From: CAYOHR01 sp964512145
Lineage (GTDB): Bacteria; Bacteroidota; Bacteroidia; Flavobacteriales_G; JALEGO01
DNA length: 64,000 bases
Reading direction: 5' to 3'
Assembly (NCBI GenBank): GCA_964512145.1
Contig: CAZEIM010000003.1
Span: 1-64,000, forward strand
Shown one piece after another: positions 24,668-33,814 of this stretch. Within the stretch, counting starts at the first letter, position 1. The number at the start of each line of letters is the position of its first letter. The translations under genes and the position numbers were made by a program. Below the pieces are notes generated by a model. The model worked only from the letters and a program-made list of their open reading frames with translations, was not told where the DNA came from and did no database searches.

Positions 24668-24795
24668 GATAATAATCCTATACAAAATAAAGGTTGAAAT
24701 GTCATAGAAATGTCATAAGAGTTAATTTAGAATCATTCTAATTTAATCGAGTGTTATTGTACATAAGTTATTCGATAAATATTAAAAAGTTCATG

Positions 24796-24803
24796 TATAT
24801 TTG
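24796..24803 (+). promoter_or_regulatory. -7 box of the crotonase gene
   Basis: TATATTTG matches TAnnTTTG, 23 bases before the ATG at 24827. No good -33 TTTG lies at the usual distance. Confidence 0.45.
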
Positions 24804-24826
24804 TTTTATTCAAAAACCCATAGTAT

Positions 24827-25624
24827 ATGCTAGAATCTTATAGTAATTTATTAGTTAAAATAGAGCAAAATATTTTACAAATAACCATTAACAGACCTCA
24901 AAAATTAAATGCTTTAAATATACAAACACTATCTGAACTTAATGCTTGCTTGGAAAAATATAAAAACGACACAGATGTTTGGGGACTCATTATAACAGGA
25001 GCAGAAGCTAAAGCATTTGTGGCAGGGGCTGATATTTCTGAGTTTGCATCTTTTTCGGTAGAAGAAGGAAAAAGATTAGCATCTAATGGACATGATATAT
25101 TTAACTTTATTGAAAATTATCCTAAACCGGTTATTGCAGCCGTAAATGGCTTTGCATTAGGAGGAGGGTGTGAATTAGCTATGGCCTGTCATTTAAGAAT
25201 TGCCTCAGAAAATGCAAAGTTTGGACAGCCAGAAGTAAACCTGGGCATTATTCCCGGATATGGAGGAACTCAAAGGTTGATACAGCTTATTGGCAAAACA
25301 AAGGCCACAGAGTTGCTTATGACAGCTGATATATTGTCTGCACAAGAGGCATTAGAGCTAGGGTTGGTAAATCATGTTACAACTCAAAGCAATTTAATTA
25401 CAAAATGTAAAGAAATTTTAGATAAAATATTTCAAAAATCTCCTGCAGCCATTTCTAAAATTATTGAATGTGTGAATGCATATTATCATAAAGATATAGA
25501 TGGGTTTGCATATGAAATTGAAGCTTTTGCCAGTTGTTGCTCAACGCAAGAGTTTAAAGAAGGTACATCTGCATTTTTAGAAAGAAGGCCTGCTGAGTTT
25601 AGAAAAAATAAACAAACCGTTTAA
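24827..25624 (+). CDS. Enoyl-CoA hydratase/isomerase (crotonase) family protein
   Basis: A 265-residue crotonase. The oxyanion-hole segments AFVAGADISEF (~residues 63-73) and NGFALGGGCELAMACHLRIA (~105-124) are intact. The catalytic glutamates lie in GGGCELA and in FGQPEVNLGIIPGYGGTQRL, as in true hydratases. It hydrates trans-2-enoyl-CoA in fatty-acid or amino-acid breakdown. The next gene starts with GTG 15 bases after its stop, so they may be cotranscribed although unrelated. Confidence 0.92.
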   Translation: MLESYSNLLVKIEQNILQITINRPQKLNALNIQTLSELNACLEKYKNDTDVWGLIITGAEAKAFVAGADISEFASFSVEEGKRLASNGHDIFNFIENYPKPVIAAVNGFALGGGCELAMACHLRIASENAKFGQPEVNLGIIPGYGGTQRLIQLIGKTKATELLMTADILSAQEALELGLVNHVTTQSNLITKCKEILDKIFQKSPAAISKIIECVNAYYHKDIDGFAYEIEAFASCCSTQEFKEGTSAFLERRPAEFRKNKQTV

Positions 25625-25639
25625 AGTACTTAAGCTATT

Positions 25640-27145
25640 GTGTCTGGTGTAAAAAAACTTTTTGGCCAAACAGCCATATATGGTTTAAACACCTTAGCAC
25701 GTTTTTTAAATTATCTTTTAGTACCTCTTCATACTTCGGTCTTTACACCAGATCAATATGGGATTATATCAGAATTATATGCATATGTAGCATTTTTAGT
25801 AGTCTTGCTTACCTACGGAATGGAAACCACCTATTTTAGGTTAGCTTCCGACCCAAAATATTCTGAGAAAAAAAGCTTTGGGACTATATTTTTGATGGTT
25901 TCTGCAACCTCTTCATTATTTATTGTACTCTCGTACCTTTTTAGTCAACCTATTGCAACTGCACTTAAGTACCCAAATAACAGTGAGTTTATTATTTGGT
26001 TATCTATTATAGTATCTGTAGATGCTATATCTTCTATTCCTCTAGTAAAACTTAGAAGAGAAAATAAATTATGGCAATTTAATTTAATCAACATTTTTAC
26101 AATTCTAATAAATATTTTGTTTAATGTATTTTTTTTAATGTATGTTGTGCCCGGACACCAAGCGGGAAAATCTAATTGGTTTATAGAAACTTTTTACGAT
26201 GCTGATTGGGGGGTTAGTTATGTTTTTATTGCAAACTTAGTAGCCAGTTTATTAAAATTTTTAATACTTAGTATCCTCAACGTAAAGAAGATATATTTTG
26301 ATTTGCACATTTTTAAAAAAGCAATTCATTATGGCTTACCTCTATTAATTGTAGGTTTAGCAGGTATGGTAAATGAAACAATAGATAGAATTTTATTAAA
26401 AAGTATGTTATATAATTCTTACGGGGAATTAAAAACACAAACCATTGTGGGTATTTATGGGGCTTGTTATAAATTGTCAATAATTATAACACTATTTGTA
26501 CAAGCCTTCAGATATGCTGCCGAACCTTTCTTTTTTAGTATTAAATCTGAACATAATAAAGAGGATGTTTTTGTTCAAATTATGAATTTTTTTGTGATTT
26601 TTTGCGCCTTCATTTTTTTAACGGTGATGCTTTTTATTGATTACGCAAAAATGTTTATACCTAATAAAGAATACTGGGAGGGATTAAAAATAGTGCCCAT
26701 TTTATTGTACGCCAATATTTTCTTGGGTATATATTATAATTTATCCAGCTGGTATAAATTAACCGATAAAACAAAACAAGGTGCATATATTGCTATTATG
26801 GGGGCAATTATTACCATAGTATTAAATATTATTTTAATACCACATTTCACATATGTAGGGGCTGCATGGACAACGTTCATTTGTTATTTTTTAATGATGA
26901 TGGTGTCTTATTTTATGGGACAAAAACACTTTTTTATTCCTTATAACAAGCGAAAAATTCTATTGTATTTAATTGTACCTTATGTTTTATATATGGTTAA
27001 AATTGGATACATAACATATTTTTCAAATTCAGGTACTATTTTTGTAAATGTTATATTGTTAAGTTCATTTTTACTCATGGTCATTAAAACGGAAAAAATT
27101 ACTTTAAATGAAATTTTAAAGAAAAAAAATAATCCTATGGTATAA
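25640..27145 (+). CDS. Polysaccharide flippase-like membrane protein (Wzx/MOP family)
   Basis: A 501-residue protein with about 14 membrane helices in the MOP/Wzx pattern: an amphipathic start (KKLFGQTAIYGLNTLARFLNY) and the family's ALKYPNNSEFI, GLPLLIVGLAGMVNETIDRILL and YVGAAWTTFICYF segments. Such proteins move lipid-linked oligosaccharides across the inner membrane. Translation starts at GTG 25640; there is no better ATG in frame. In many Bacteroidota a gene of this kind stands before dut and a nucleotidyltransferase, as here. Confidence 0.9.
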   Translation: MSGVKKLFGQTAIYGLNTLARFLNYLLVPLHTSVFTPDQYGIISELYAYVAFLVVLLTYGMETTYFRLASDPKYSEKKSFGTIFLMVSATSSLFIVLSYLFSQPIATALKYPNNSEFIIWLSIIVSVDAISSIPLVKLRRENKLWQFNLINIFTILINILFNVFFLMYVVPGHQAGKSNWFIETFYDADWGVSYVFIANLVASLLKFLILSILNVKKIYFDLHIFKKAIHYGLPLLIVGLAGMVNETIDRILLKSMLYNSYGELKTQTIVGIYGACYKLSIIITLFVQAFRYAAEPFFFSIKSEHNKEDVFVQIMNFFVIFCAFIFLTVMLFIDYAKMFIPNKEYWEGLKIVPILLYANIFLGIYYNLSSWYKLTDKTKQGAYIAIMGAIITIVLNIILIPHFTYVGAAWTTFICYFLMMMVSYFMGQKHFFIPYNKRKILLYLIVPYVLYMVKIGYITYFSNSGTIFVNVILLSSFLLMVIKTEKITLNEILKKKNNPMV

Positions 27146-27155
27146 ATGGTTTTTG

Positions 27156-27163
27156 TAAATTTG
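27156..27163 (+). promoter_or_regulatory. -7 box before dut
   Basis: TAAATTTG matches TAnnTTTG, 10 bases before the ATG at 27174. It lies between the flippase stop and dut. Confidence 0.45.
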
Positions 27164-27173
27164 AAAAATTACT

Positions 27174-27608
27174 ATGAAAATAAAAGTTATTAATAAATCA
27201 AATAATTCACTCCCAGAATACCAAACATCAGGATCAGCAGGATTAGATATACTTGCTAATAATGATCATCCAATAACTATAAAACCTTTAGAAAGGGTGT
27301 TAGTAAAAACAGGCTTATTTCTTGAAATCCCCCAAGGATATGAAGCACAAGTTAGGCCTAGAAGTGGTTTGGCTTTAAAAAACGGAATTACCGTATTAAA
27401 CTCACCAGGCACTATTGATTCTGACTATAGAGGAGAGGTAGGAGTAATATTAATTAACTTATCCAACGAACTCTTTACCATTCAGCAAGGAGATAGAGTT
27501 GCCCAACTTGTTTTTAATAAAGTGGAAAATATTTTTTGGGAGGAGGTTTTGGAAATTGAAGAGAGCATTCGAGGGCAAGGGGGCTTTGGACATACAGGAA
27601 AAAAATAA
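27174..27608 (+). CDS. dut: dUTP diphosphatase
   Basis: A 144-residue trimeric dUTPase. All five motifs are visible: SAGLDILAN, PRSGLALKNGI, the uracil-binding TVLNSPGTIDSDYRGEVGV with the catalytic Asp, GDRVAQLVF, and the C-terminal GQGGFGHTG that closes on the active site. It turns dUTP into dUMP, which keeps uracil out of DNA and feeds dTTP synthesis. The OmpA-family gene begins one base after its stop. Confidence 0.97.
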   Translation: MKIKVINKSNNSLPEYQTSGSAGLDILANNDHPITIKPLERVLVKTGLFLEIPQGYEAQVRPRSGLALKNGITVLNSPGTIDSDYRGEVGVILINLSNELFTIQQGDRVAQLVFNKVENIFWEEVLEIEESIRGQGGFGHTGKK

Positions 27609-27609
27609 A

Positions 27610-28314
27610 ATGAATATGAGGTTATTTTTTACATATGTGTTGTTGTTTACTTTTAGCCCTATTATTTTATTTTCTCAAACAACGTTAAAGGCAAAAAAAG
27701 ACAGCTGTTTGGTGGAAGTTACAGTTTCTGATATTAAAGATAAACCAATTATACTTGCCGATTTAATTGTGATTACAAACCCACAAAAAGATGTTGTTAA
27801 AGTTAAAACCGACCGAAAGGGCAAAGCATATTTTTTACTACCTCAAAAAGGACGTCAAAACTTTGAGTTTAAAATTGATTACAGGGGGGATAAGCATGAG
27901 TTTGATCGGTTATTTAAAATTCCGCAAGATGGGGATTATTATGAGTTGGAAGTAAAATTAAAATACGAGCCTAAACATATTGTGTTGGCGGAGGTTCAGT
28001 TTGAAACCAATAAATCGGATATTCTTGCAAGTGCACACCAAGAGTTATTAGATGTGGTAGAATTAATGAATTTAAAAACAGCCATGGAAATAGAAGTACT
28101 AGGACACACAGATAGTATTGGAGATAAAGATAAAAATATTAAATTATCTTTAGATCGAGCCAATGCTGTAAAAAACTATTTGGTTGAGCAAGGAGTAAGC
28201 AGTAGTAGAATAAAAACCTCGGGTCATGGACCGCTAATTCCAATTGCAGATAATTCAACCGCGGAAGGGAGAGCGATTAACAGGCGAATTGAAATTAAAG
28301 TAATTAAAGAATAA
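27610..28314 (+). CDS. OmpA-family outer-membrane/peptidoglycan protein
   Basis: A 234-residue protein from the ATG at 27610, which gives a signal peptide (MNMRLFFTYVLLFTFSPIILFSQ). The longer ORF reads back through dut and is not used. The middle part is a beta-sandwich, carboxypeptidase-regulatory-like (VTVSDIKDKPIILADLIV). The C-terminal ~110 residues are an OmpA peptidoglycan-binding domain with VLGHTDSIGDKDKN, LSLDRANAVKNYLVEQGV and AINRRIEI. It tethers the outer membrane or a complex to the cell wall. The next gene starts right after the stop. Confidence 0.92.
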   Translation: MNMRLFFTYVLLFTFSPIILFSQTTLKAKKDSCLVEVTVSDIKDKPIILADLIVITNPQKDVVKVKTDRKGKAYFLLPQKGRQNFEFKIDYRGDKHEFDRLFKIPQDGDYYELEVKLKYEPKHIVLAEVQFETNKSDILASAHQELLDVVELMNLKTAMEIEVLGHTDSIGDKDKNIKLSLDRANAVKNYLVEQGVSSSRIKTSGHGPLIPIADNSTAEGRAINRRIEIKVIKE

Positions 28315-29316
28315 ATGAACGTTATTATTCCTATGGCAGGGCTTGGAAAGCGAATGCGCCCTCATACACTTACTACTCCAAAACCTTTATTGCCCGTTGC
28401 TGGATTTACTATTGTTGAGCGATTAATACAGGCTATTCATGAACAAGTTCCTTCAAAAATCAATGAAATTGCATTTGTAATTGGAAATTTTGGACCGGAA
28501 GTTGAAACAATGTTATTGAATACGGCTAAAAAATTTGGCGCTGAGGGTAAAATATTTTTTCAACATACCGCATTAGGAACAGCTCATGCTATACATTGTG
28601 CTAAACTAAGTTTAAAAGATGAGGTAATAGTTGCCTTTGCAGATACGCTTTTTGAAGGTTCATTTAACTTAGATACAAAGGCCGATGCTACCGTATGGGT
28701 AAAGTCTATTAATGACCCGTCAAATTTTGGGGTAGTTGTAGTTGATGAAAATAATAATATTTCAAGTTTTGTAGAAAAACCTAAACATTTCATATCAAAC
28801 CTTGCTATTATTGGTATTTATCACTTTAAAGATGGAGAAAATTTATGCCAAGAGATTGAATATTTAATCAATAACAATATCATGAAATCAAATGAATACC
28901 AGCTTACCGATGTTTTAGAAAACATGAAAAACAAAGGGAAGGTATTAAAAGCCGGTCAGGTATCCGAGTGGTTGGATTTTGGTAATAAAAATATTTTTAT
29001 CGATTCAGTTCAAAAAATACTTCACAAAAATCAACCTAAAACGACTAGAAACTATCAAAATACTACAATTATCCATCCTTGTTATATAGCGGATGATGTA
29101 GAAATTATAGATTCAGTTATTGGCCCGAATGTTTCTATAGAATCGGGATGTAAAATCGAACATTCTACTATAAAAAATAGTGTTATTTATAAAAACACTC
29201 AAATAATCAATGCCCATATTATTGAATCAATGATAGGAAATAATGTGTATATTAGAGATACTAAAACTTTAAAAGAATATAATATTGGAGACTATACAAC
29301 TATCGACATCAAATAA
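28315..29316 (+). CDS. Sugar-1-phosphate nucleotidyltransferase
   Basis: A 333-residue enzyme. It opens with the nucleotide-binding signature MNVIIPMAGLGKRMRPHTLTTPKPLLPVAG of the RmlA/GlmU-type transferases, with VAFADTLF as the metal-binding region and VEKP in the sugar pocket. The C-terminal ~70 residues are hexapeptide-like repeats (IIDSVIGPNVSIESGCKIEHSTI), a short left-handed beta-helix. It makes an NDP-sugar for surface polysaccharide; which sugar is not clear. It directly abuts the OmpA gene and overlaps the next gene's open frame. Confidence 0.88.
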   Translation: MNVIIPMAGLGKRMRPHTLTTPKPLLPVAGFTIVERLIQAIHEQVPSKINEIAFVIGNFGPEVETMLLNTAKKFGAEGKIFFQHTALGTAHAIHCAKLSLKDEVIVAFADTLFEGSFNLDTKADATVWVKSINDPSNFGVVVVDENNNISSFVEKPKHFISNLAIIGIYHFKDGENLCQEIEYLINNNIMKSNEYQLTDVLENMKNKGKVLKAGQVSEWLDFGNKNIFIDSVQKILHKNQPKTTRNYQNTTIIHPCYIADDVEIIDSVIGPNVSIESGCKIEHSTIKNSVIYKNTQIINAHIIESMIGNNVYIRDTKTLKEYNIGDYTTIDIK

Positions 29317-31078
29317 TATTAAACCGCTGGTTTTAATCTTTAGTATTTTATTCTTTTGGTCATGTACTTCAACCAAAAAAATCACTAAAAGCTCAAAAGC
29401 TACAATCCAACACGAAGAAAAAGACATTTTATCTGAAAAACAACGTATGGCATTAAATGCATACTTTGTTGATGCAAATAAAGAGAAAATTTTAGGAAAC
29501 ACTGAAAAAGCGATTTATTTATTTGAAGAATGTTTAAAAATTGATAAAAATAACGATGCCAGTTATTATGAGTTAAGTAAACTGTACTCGGATATTCAAA
29601 ATCCTAAATTGTTTAATTATGATAAAGCATTATTATATGCAGAGAAATCAAGCTCATTAAAAGGGGATAATATTTGGTATAATTTGCAATTGGCTTATTT
29701 ATACGAAATAAATAAAAAGTTAGATGAAGCAGCTAAAATATATAAAAAATTAATAAAAATTTCACCTTATAATATCGATTACTATTCAAAAATAGGACAA
29801 ATTTATGAAGACAATAAAAAATATAAGGAGGCTATAGAGACTTATGATGATATTGAGAAATTTATGGGTATAAATGATTATACCTCGTTTAAAAAAAGTG
29901 ATTTATATTTAAGGATAAAACAAGGAGATAAAGCTGCGGAAGAATTAGAAAATTTGATTAAAAAATTCCCTTATGAAGCTGATTATTACCAAAAATTAGC
30001 CGAGTGTTATTTAAAACAACAAAAAGAAGAAGATGCTTTAAAAGTTTATGAACGACTTAAACAAATGGATGTTAGTGATCCTAACATCCATTTGTTTTTA
30101 GCCAGTTATTACGAAAACAAAGGACAAACTGAGAAATCTTTTCTTGAACTAAAAGAAGCATTTAAAAATACATCACTAGATATTGATAAAAAAATTCAAA
30201 TTTTATTAAATTATTTTGTGGCATTAGATTATAAACAAGAGTATAAGCCACAAGCTTTTGAGTTATTGAATATATTATTAAGCACACATCCCGAAGAAGC
30301 TAAGGCTTACTCAATGGCTGGAGATTTTTATATGAAAGAGCAAAAGTTGGAGGAGGCAAAAAAGTATTTTACAAAGGCATTAGAATTTGATAAAACAAAA
30401 TACCCTATATGGAATCAGTTATTTTTTATTTATGCCGAGTTAAAAGCATACGATGATTTGGTAAAAATCACCCAAGATGCAATAGAATACTTTCCTAATC
30501 AATCTTTAATATATTATTTTAATGGTTTTGCAAATATTCAAATTAAGCAATACGATAATGCTATTAACTCTTTAAATACAGGAAAAGACATAACCTTTGA
30601 TAATACAGATCTTTTAATTCAAATTTATGCATTATTAGGGGATGCTTATAACAGTAAAAAAGATTATACTAATTCAGATTTATCCTATCAAGAGGCATTA
30701 AAACTTGACACTAATAATACCCATGTATTAAATAACTACGCCTATTATTTATCGGTTCGAAAAGCTAATTTATTGGAGGCAAAAAAAATGTCGAAAAAAA
30801 CATTGGATTTTGAACCAAACTCTTCTACTTTTTTAGACACATATGCATGGATATTATATCAGCTAGAAGATTATGAGGAGGCACTTATTTGGATGGAAAA
30901 AGCACTTGCATCTCAAGAAGAAAACTCAAGCGGAACGATTGTAGAACATTATGGAGATATTTTATTTAAATTAGGGCGAAAAGAGGAAGCTTTTATCCAA
31001 TGGAATAAAGCTAAAAATTTAGGAGGGGCATCTGAATTTATAGATCAAAAGATAAATTCAAAACTATTAGTAGAATAG
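29285..31078 (+). CDS. TPR-repeat lipoprotein
   Basis: About 597 residues with a lipobox (LIFSILFFWSC) and ten or more TPR units (e.g. DASYYELSKLYSDIQNP, IDYYSKIGQIYEDNKKYKEAIETY, PIWNQLFFIYAELKAYDDLV). The start is uncertain. The frame has no ATG before the signal peptide; TTG at 29285 overlaps the previous gene by 32 bases, and an ATT at 29318 would give a more usual short signal. Such large TPR lipoproteins commonly follow dut and the nucleotidyltransferase in Bacteroidota, where they may serve envelope assembly. Confidence 0.85.
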   Translation: METIQLSTSNNIKPLVLIFSILFFWSCTSTKKITKSSKATIQHEEKDILSEKQRMALNAYFVDANKEKILGNTEKAIYLFEECLKIDKNNDASYYELSKLYSDIQNPKLFNYDKALLYAEKSSSLKGDNIWYNLQLAYLYEINKKLDEAAKIYKKLIKISPYNIDYYSKIGQIYEDNKKYKEAIETYDDIEKFMGINDYTSFKKSDLYLRIKQGDKAAEELENLIKKFPYEADYYQKLAECYLKQQKEEDALKVYERLKQMDVSDPNIHLFLASYYENKGQTEKSFLELKEAFKNTSLDIDKKIQILLNYFVALDYKQEYKPQAFELLNILLSTHPEEAKAYSMAGDFYMKEQKLEEAKKYFTKALEFDKTKYPIWNQLFFIYAELKAYDDLVKITQDAIEYFPNQSLIYYFNGFANIQIKQYDNAINSLNTGKDITFDNTDLLIQIYALLGDAYNSKKDYTNSDLSYQEALKLDTNNTHVLNNYAYYLSVRKANLLEAKKMSKKTLDFEPNSSTFLDTYAWILYQLEDYEEALIWMEKALASQEENSSGTIVEHYGDILFKLGRKEEAFIQWNKAKNLGGASEFIDQKINSKLLVE

Positions 31079-31090
31079 TTTGAAAAATGG

Positions 31091-31114
31091 AGTCTTTATA
31101 TTATTATAAAGACT
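31091..31114. terminator. Hairpin between convergent genes
   Basis: AGTCTTTATA and TATAAAGACT form a perfect 10-base stem with loop TTAT. On the minus strand it is followed after three bases by TTTTT. It lies between the TPR gene stop (31078) and the stop of the minus-strand DUF2490 gene (31104), which it overlaps. Confidence 0.6.
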
Positions 31115-31766
31115 GATAAAAATTAAGGGCTATCCAATATCGGTTATTTGTAATATTCTGATTAGATGGCCCATTTACTCGATAATCTAATCCAAGTTCA
31201 ATTTTACTTTTGGGATTCACAACATATCCCATAAAACTCAAAAAACGAATTTCTAAGGAATAATTACCGGTTTGTAATGCATGTAAATTTTCATGGCTTA
31301 TTTTTACAAACAATTCTTTTGGATCTAATGATTCCCCTTTTAAAGGTTTTTCAAGGGTAATTCTATACCTGAATCGTAAAATTAAGGGATTATTTTTTTC
31401 AAAGGTTTGGTCGGAAGATATTCTGTGTCCAATTAAAAAATAGGGATATCTACTTAAGATATTGATTTGTTGAAATAATCGATGTGTCATGTTGTTGTCT
31501 TCAATACGCAATAAATACCCTAGTGCTGCTGATGTATTTATACTTACTTTTTTTGCTCCGGCAATACTAACATCGGTTAGCGCGTAATTATAATTCAATT
31601 TTTCTTGAAAAAGAAGTTGTCTCGACTCTATTTTGGAGTTTAATGACCAATCTTGAGGAAGTTTTTTGTTCAAATTTAACGAAGGAAGAAATCCGGTAAT
31701 ATGAGTATTGTTTTGCGTAAAACAAATGATAGGAGTAAAAAGTAATAATATAAACCATCGTTTCAT
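31104..31766 (-). CDS. DUF2490 outer-membrane protein
   Basis: A 220-residue protein with a signal peptide (MKRWFILLLFTPIICFTQ). The mature part alternates aromatic and polar residues in amphipathic strands (SLNSKIESRQLLFQ, ALGYLLRIEDNNMTHRLFQQ, KIELGLDYRVNGPSNQN) and ends in a strand with a terminal hydrophobic pattern, as in small outer-membrane beta-barrels. It matches the DUF2490 family by these features. The function of the family is unknown. The next gene upstream ends one base before its start, so they are cotranscribed. Confidence 0.85.
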   Translation of the reverse strand: MKRWFILLLFTPIICFTQNNTHITGFLPSLNLNKKLPQDWSLNSKIESRQLLFQEKLNYNYALTDVSIAGAKKVSINTSAALGYLLRIEDNNMTHRLFQQINILSRYPYFLIGHRISSDQTFEKNNPLILRFRYRITLEKPLKGESLDPKELFVKISHENLHALQTGNYSLEIRFLSFMGYVVNPKSKIELGLDYRVNGPSNQNITNNRYWIALNFYQSL

Positions 31767-31767
31767 T

Positions 31768-32346
31768 CTAGTACTCTATATTATCGGTAAATTTTGTTTT
31801 TATGAGCTTATTACTTATGTACTCCCCATTTTCAGAAAATAAATACTCCAATAGCACATAGACTCCATTGTTTTTTGTCGATATTATTATTTCATATTGA
31901 GTTATAATGCCTTGAGAATTTTTTGTATTTACATAATATTCAAAAACACGATATTGGTCACCGGAGTATTGTACTTGAAATTTTTGAATGGAATATTTGG
32001 GGTGCATTAAACTAAAATATTCATGAATCTTTTTTTGAGTAGGCAAAGGAATTTCATTAATATTACTAGTAACTTCAAGATCCTCAAAAACTCCATCCTT
32101 TGAAAACTCTATGCTTAATAATTTTTTGTGATATTTTGTTTTTGCTTCGTAAGAGGTATCTAGTAATCCTACTTCTTTATACCATTTTATTTTATGATTT
32201 GCAAATACCGAATCAATAAAATGAACTGACATAGAAGGAGCCTCATTTTTTTTAATTCTAAATTCTCTTTCATATTTTTCATTTTGTGAAAAGCAAATAC
32301 CAATAGAAAAAATAAGAAGCATACCTATTGTTATAAAATATCTCAT
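31768..32346 (-). CDS. Hypothetical exported protein
   Basis: A 192-residue protein with a signal peptide (MRYFITIGMLLIFSIGICFSQ). The mature domain is mixed alpha/beta (HKIKWYKEVGLLDTSYEAKTKY, FEDLEVTSNINEIPLP, YRVFEYYVNTKNSQG) and looks like a small cystatin/NTF2-like fold of the PepSY type, but no family is recognised with confidence. It ends one base before the DUF2490 gene and probably acts with that barrel in the periplasm. Confidence 0.72.
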   Translation of the reverse strand: MRYFITIGMLLIFSIGICFSQNEKYEREFRIKKNEAPSMSVHFIDSVFANHKIKWYKEVGLLDTSYEAKTKYHKKLLSIEFSKDGVFEDLEVTSNINEIPLPTQKKIHEYFSLMHPKYSIQKFQVQYSGDQYRVFEYYVNTKNSQGIITQYEIIISTKNNGVYVLLEYLFSENGEYISNKLIKTKFTDNIEY

Positions 32347-32414
32347 GGCTTATTTATATAATACTTAACAAAGGTATCGAAAATTGAAAAATAGTTTCTT
32401 TAAGTTTTATGATC

Positions 32415-33761
32415 CTATATCGCTTTACTGAATATACTCCCTGAATTTGCATTTACATAATAAGTATCAAATACCGAACAAATATTTCGTAAATATTTTT
32501 TTCCTAAATCGGTAATTTCTAAATAATCCTTGGTAAATTTAAGCAGCCCATCATTTTGGAAATCGGAAAGTAAAAGTTTATAATTCTCCCATTCTTCTTT
32601 ATCTATATCTAAACTATCAATATTCCAAATGCGTTCACACATAATATGTTGAATGATTTTTCTCATTTTTATATCGTTGGCATTTAATATATGCCCTTTT
32701 TCTATGGCTAAAATTCCGTTGTTTATATTTTGTATATATTGCTCTACTGTTTTACTGTTTTGAGCAAAGCTAAAATATGAGTCACTGATAGAACTAACTC
32801 CTAATCCCACCAACAAAAGGCTGTTACTGGTAGTGTATCCCATAAAATTCCTGTTTAAAATATTGTTGAGTTTTGCCTTATACAAAGTATCGTTTGGTTT
32901 AGCAAAATGATCCATTCCAATTTTATGATACCCACTTTGTAATAACATAGATTCTCCAAGTTCTTGTAATGCCCATTTTGATGTAGCATCGGGTAAATGT
33001 TGTTCTGTAAATTTTCGTTGACTTTTTTTTACCCAAGGAACATGCGCATAGCTATAAAATGCAATTCGATCCGGAGACAAGCGTAAGACTTTCTGAAAAG
33101 TATCTTTTAATCGTTTAGAGGTTTGAAATGGCAATCCGTATATTAAATCGAAATTAACCGATTTGTAGCCTAAATTTCGAGCATTTTCTACTATTTTTTC
33201 AACATTTTCATAGGTTTGAAAGCGGTTTATAGCTTCTTGTACTTCTGGGCTAAAATCTTGAATGCCAATACTTACTCTACTAAATCCTAAATTTTCTAAA
33301 ACTAATAAATGTTCAAAACTGGTATTGTTTGGATGACCTTCAAAACTAAACTCAGCATCAGCATGAATTTTTGCATTTTTTAAGATCCCCTCAATTAATT
33401 GGTTTAAGTTTTTAGGAGAAAAAAACGTAGGCGTACCTCCTCCTAAATGTATTTCACGTATTATGGGAGTGGTTTCGAATATTTGTAAATACAGTTCCCA
33501 TTCTTTTAAGATGGTTTCAATATAGGGTAATTCAACTTGATGATTTTTTGTAATTCTTGTATTGCATCCACAATATGTACATAAACTTTCGCAAAAGGGT
33601 AAGTGAATATATATACTTATTCCTTCTTCAGCGTTTTTCTCATTAAAAATATGCTGAACATCCTTTTTCCAGTGTTCAATGTTTAAATTATTTGCCCAAT
33701 ATGGAACAGTTGGATACGAGGTGTATCTTGGGACGGCTGTATTATATTTTTCAATAAACAT
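32415..33761 (-). CDS. hemN: Oxygen-independent coproporphyrinogen III oxidase
   Basis: A 448-residue radical-SAM enzyme starting at MFIEKYNTAVPRYTSYPTVPYW, the normal HemN beginning. The iron-sulfur motif CESLCTYCGCN (CxxxCxxC) and LGGGTPTFF (SAM contact) are intact, and the C-terminal HemN domain is complete. It oxidatively decarboxylates coproporphyrinogen III without oxygen. Placed close to ccoI, it supports heme supply for cbb3 respiration at low oxygen. A strong terminator-like hairpin with a T-run ends directly at its start codon, which is unusual. The coordinates drop a 10-residue extension that would run through that hairpin. Confidence 0.93.
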   Translation of the reverse strand: MFIEKYNTAVPRYTSYPTVPYWANNLNIEHWKKDVQHIFNEKNAEEGISIYIHLPFCESLCTYCGCNTRITKNHQVELPYIETILKEWELYLQIFETTPIIREIHLGGGTPTFFSPKNLNQLIEGILKNAKIHADAEFSFEGHPNNTSFEHLLVLENLGFSRVSIGIQDFSPEVQEAINRFQTYENVEKIVENARNLGYKSVNFDLIYGLPFQTSKRLKDTFQKVLRLSPDRIAFYSYAHVPWVKKSQRKFTEQHLPDATSKWALQELGESMLLQSGYHKIGMDHFAKPNDTLYKAKLNNILNRNFMGYTTSNSLLLVGLGVSSISDSYFSFAQNSKTVEQYIQNINNGILAIEKGHILNANDIKMRKIIQHIMCERIWNIDSLDIDKEEWENYKLLLSDFQNDGLLKFTKDYLEITDLGKKYLRNICSVFDTYYVNANSGSIFSKAI

Positions 33762-33767
33762 AAAAAA

Positions 33768-33789
33768 GCCCAATATAATAATATTGGGC
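33768..33789 (-). terminator. Intrinsic terminator or attenuator directly before hemN
   Basis: GCCCAATAT and ATATTGGGC form a perfect 9-base stem with loop TATT (minus strand), followed by six T and then immediately the hemN ATG. It would end the message of the two upstream genes, or act as an attenuator for hemN. Confidence 0.7.
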
Positions 33790-33814
33790 ACATTTAATTA
33801 ATATAAATCTTTAA

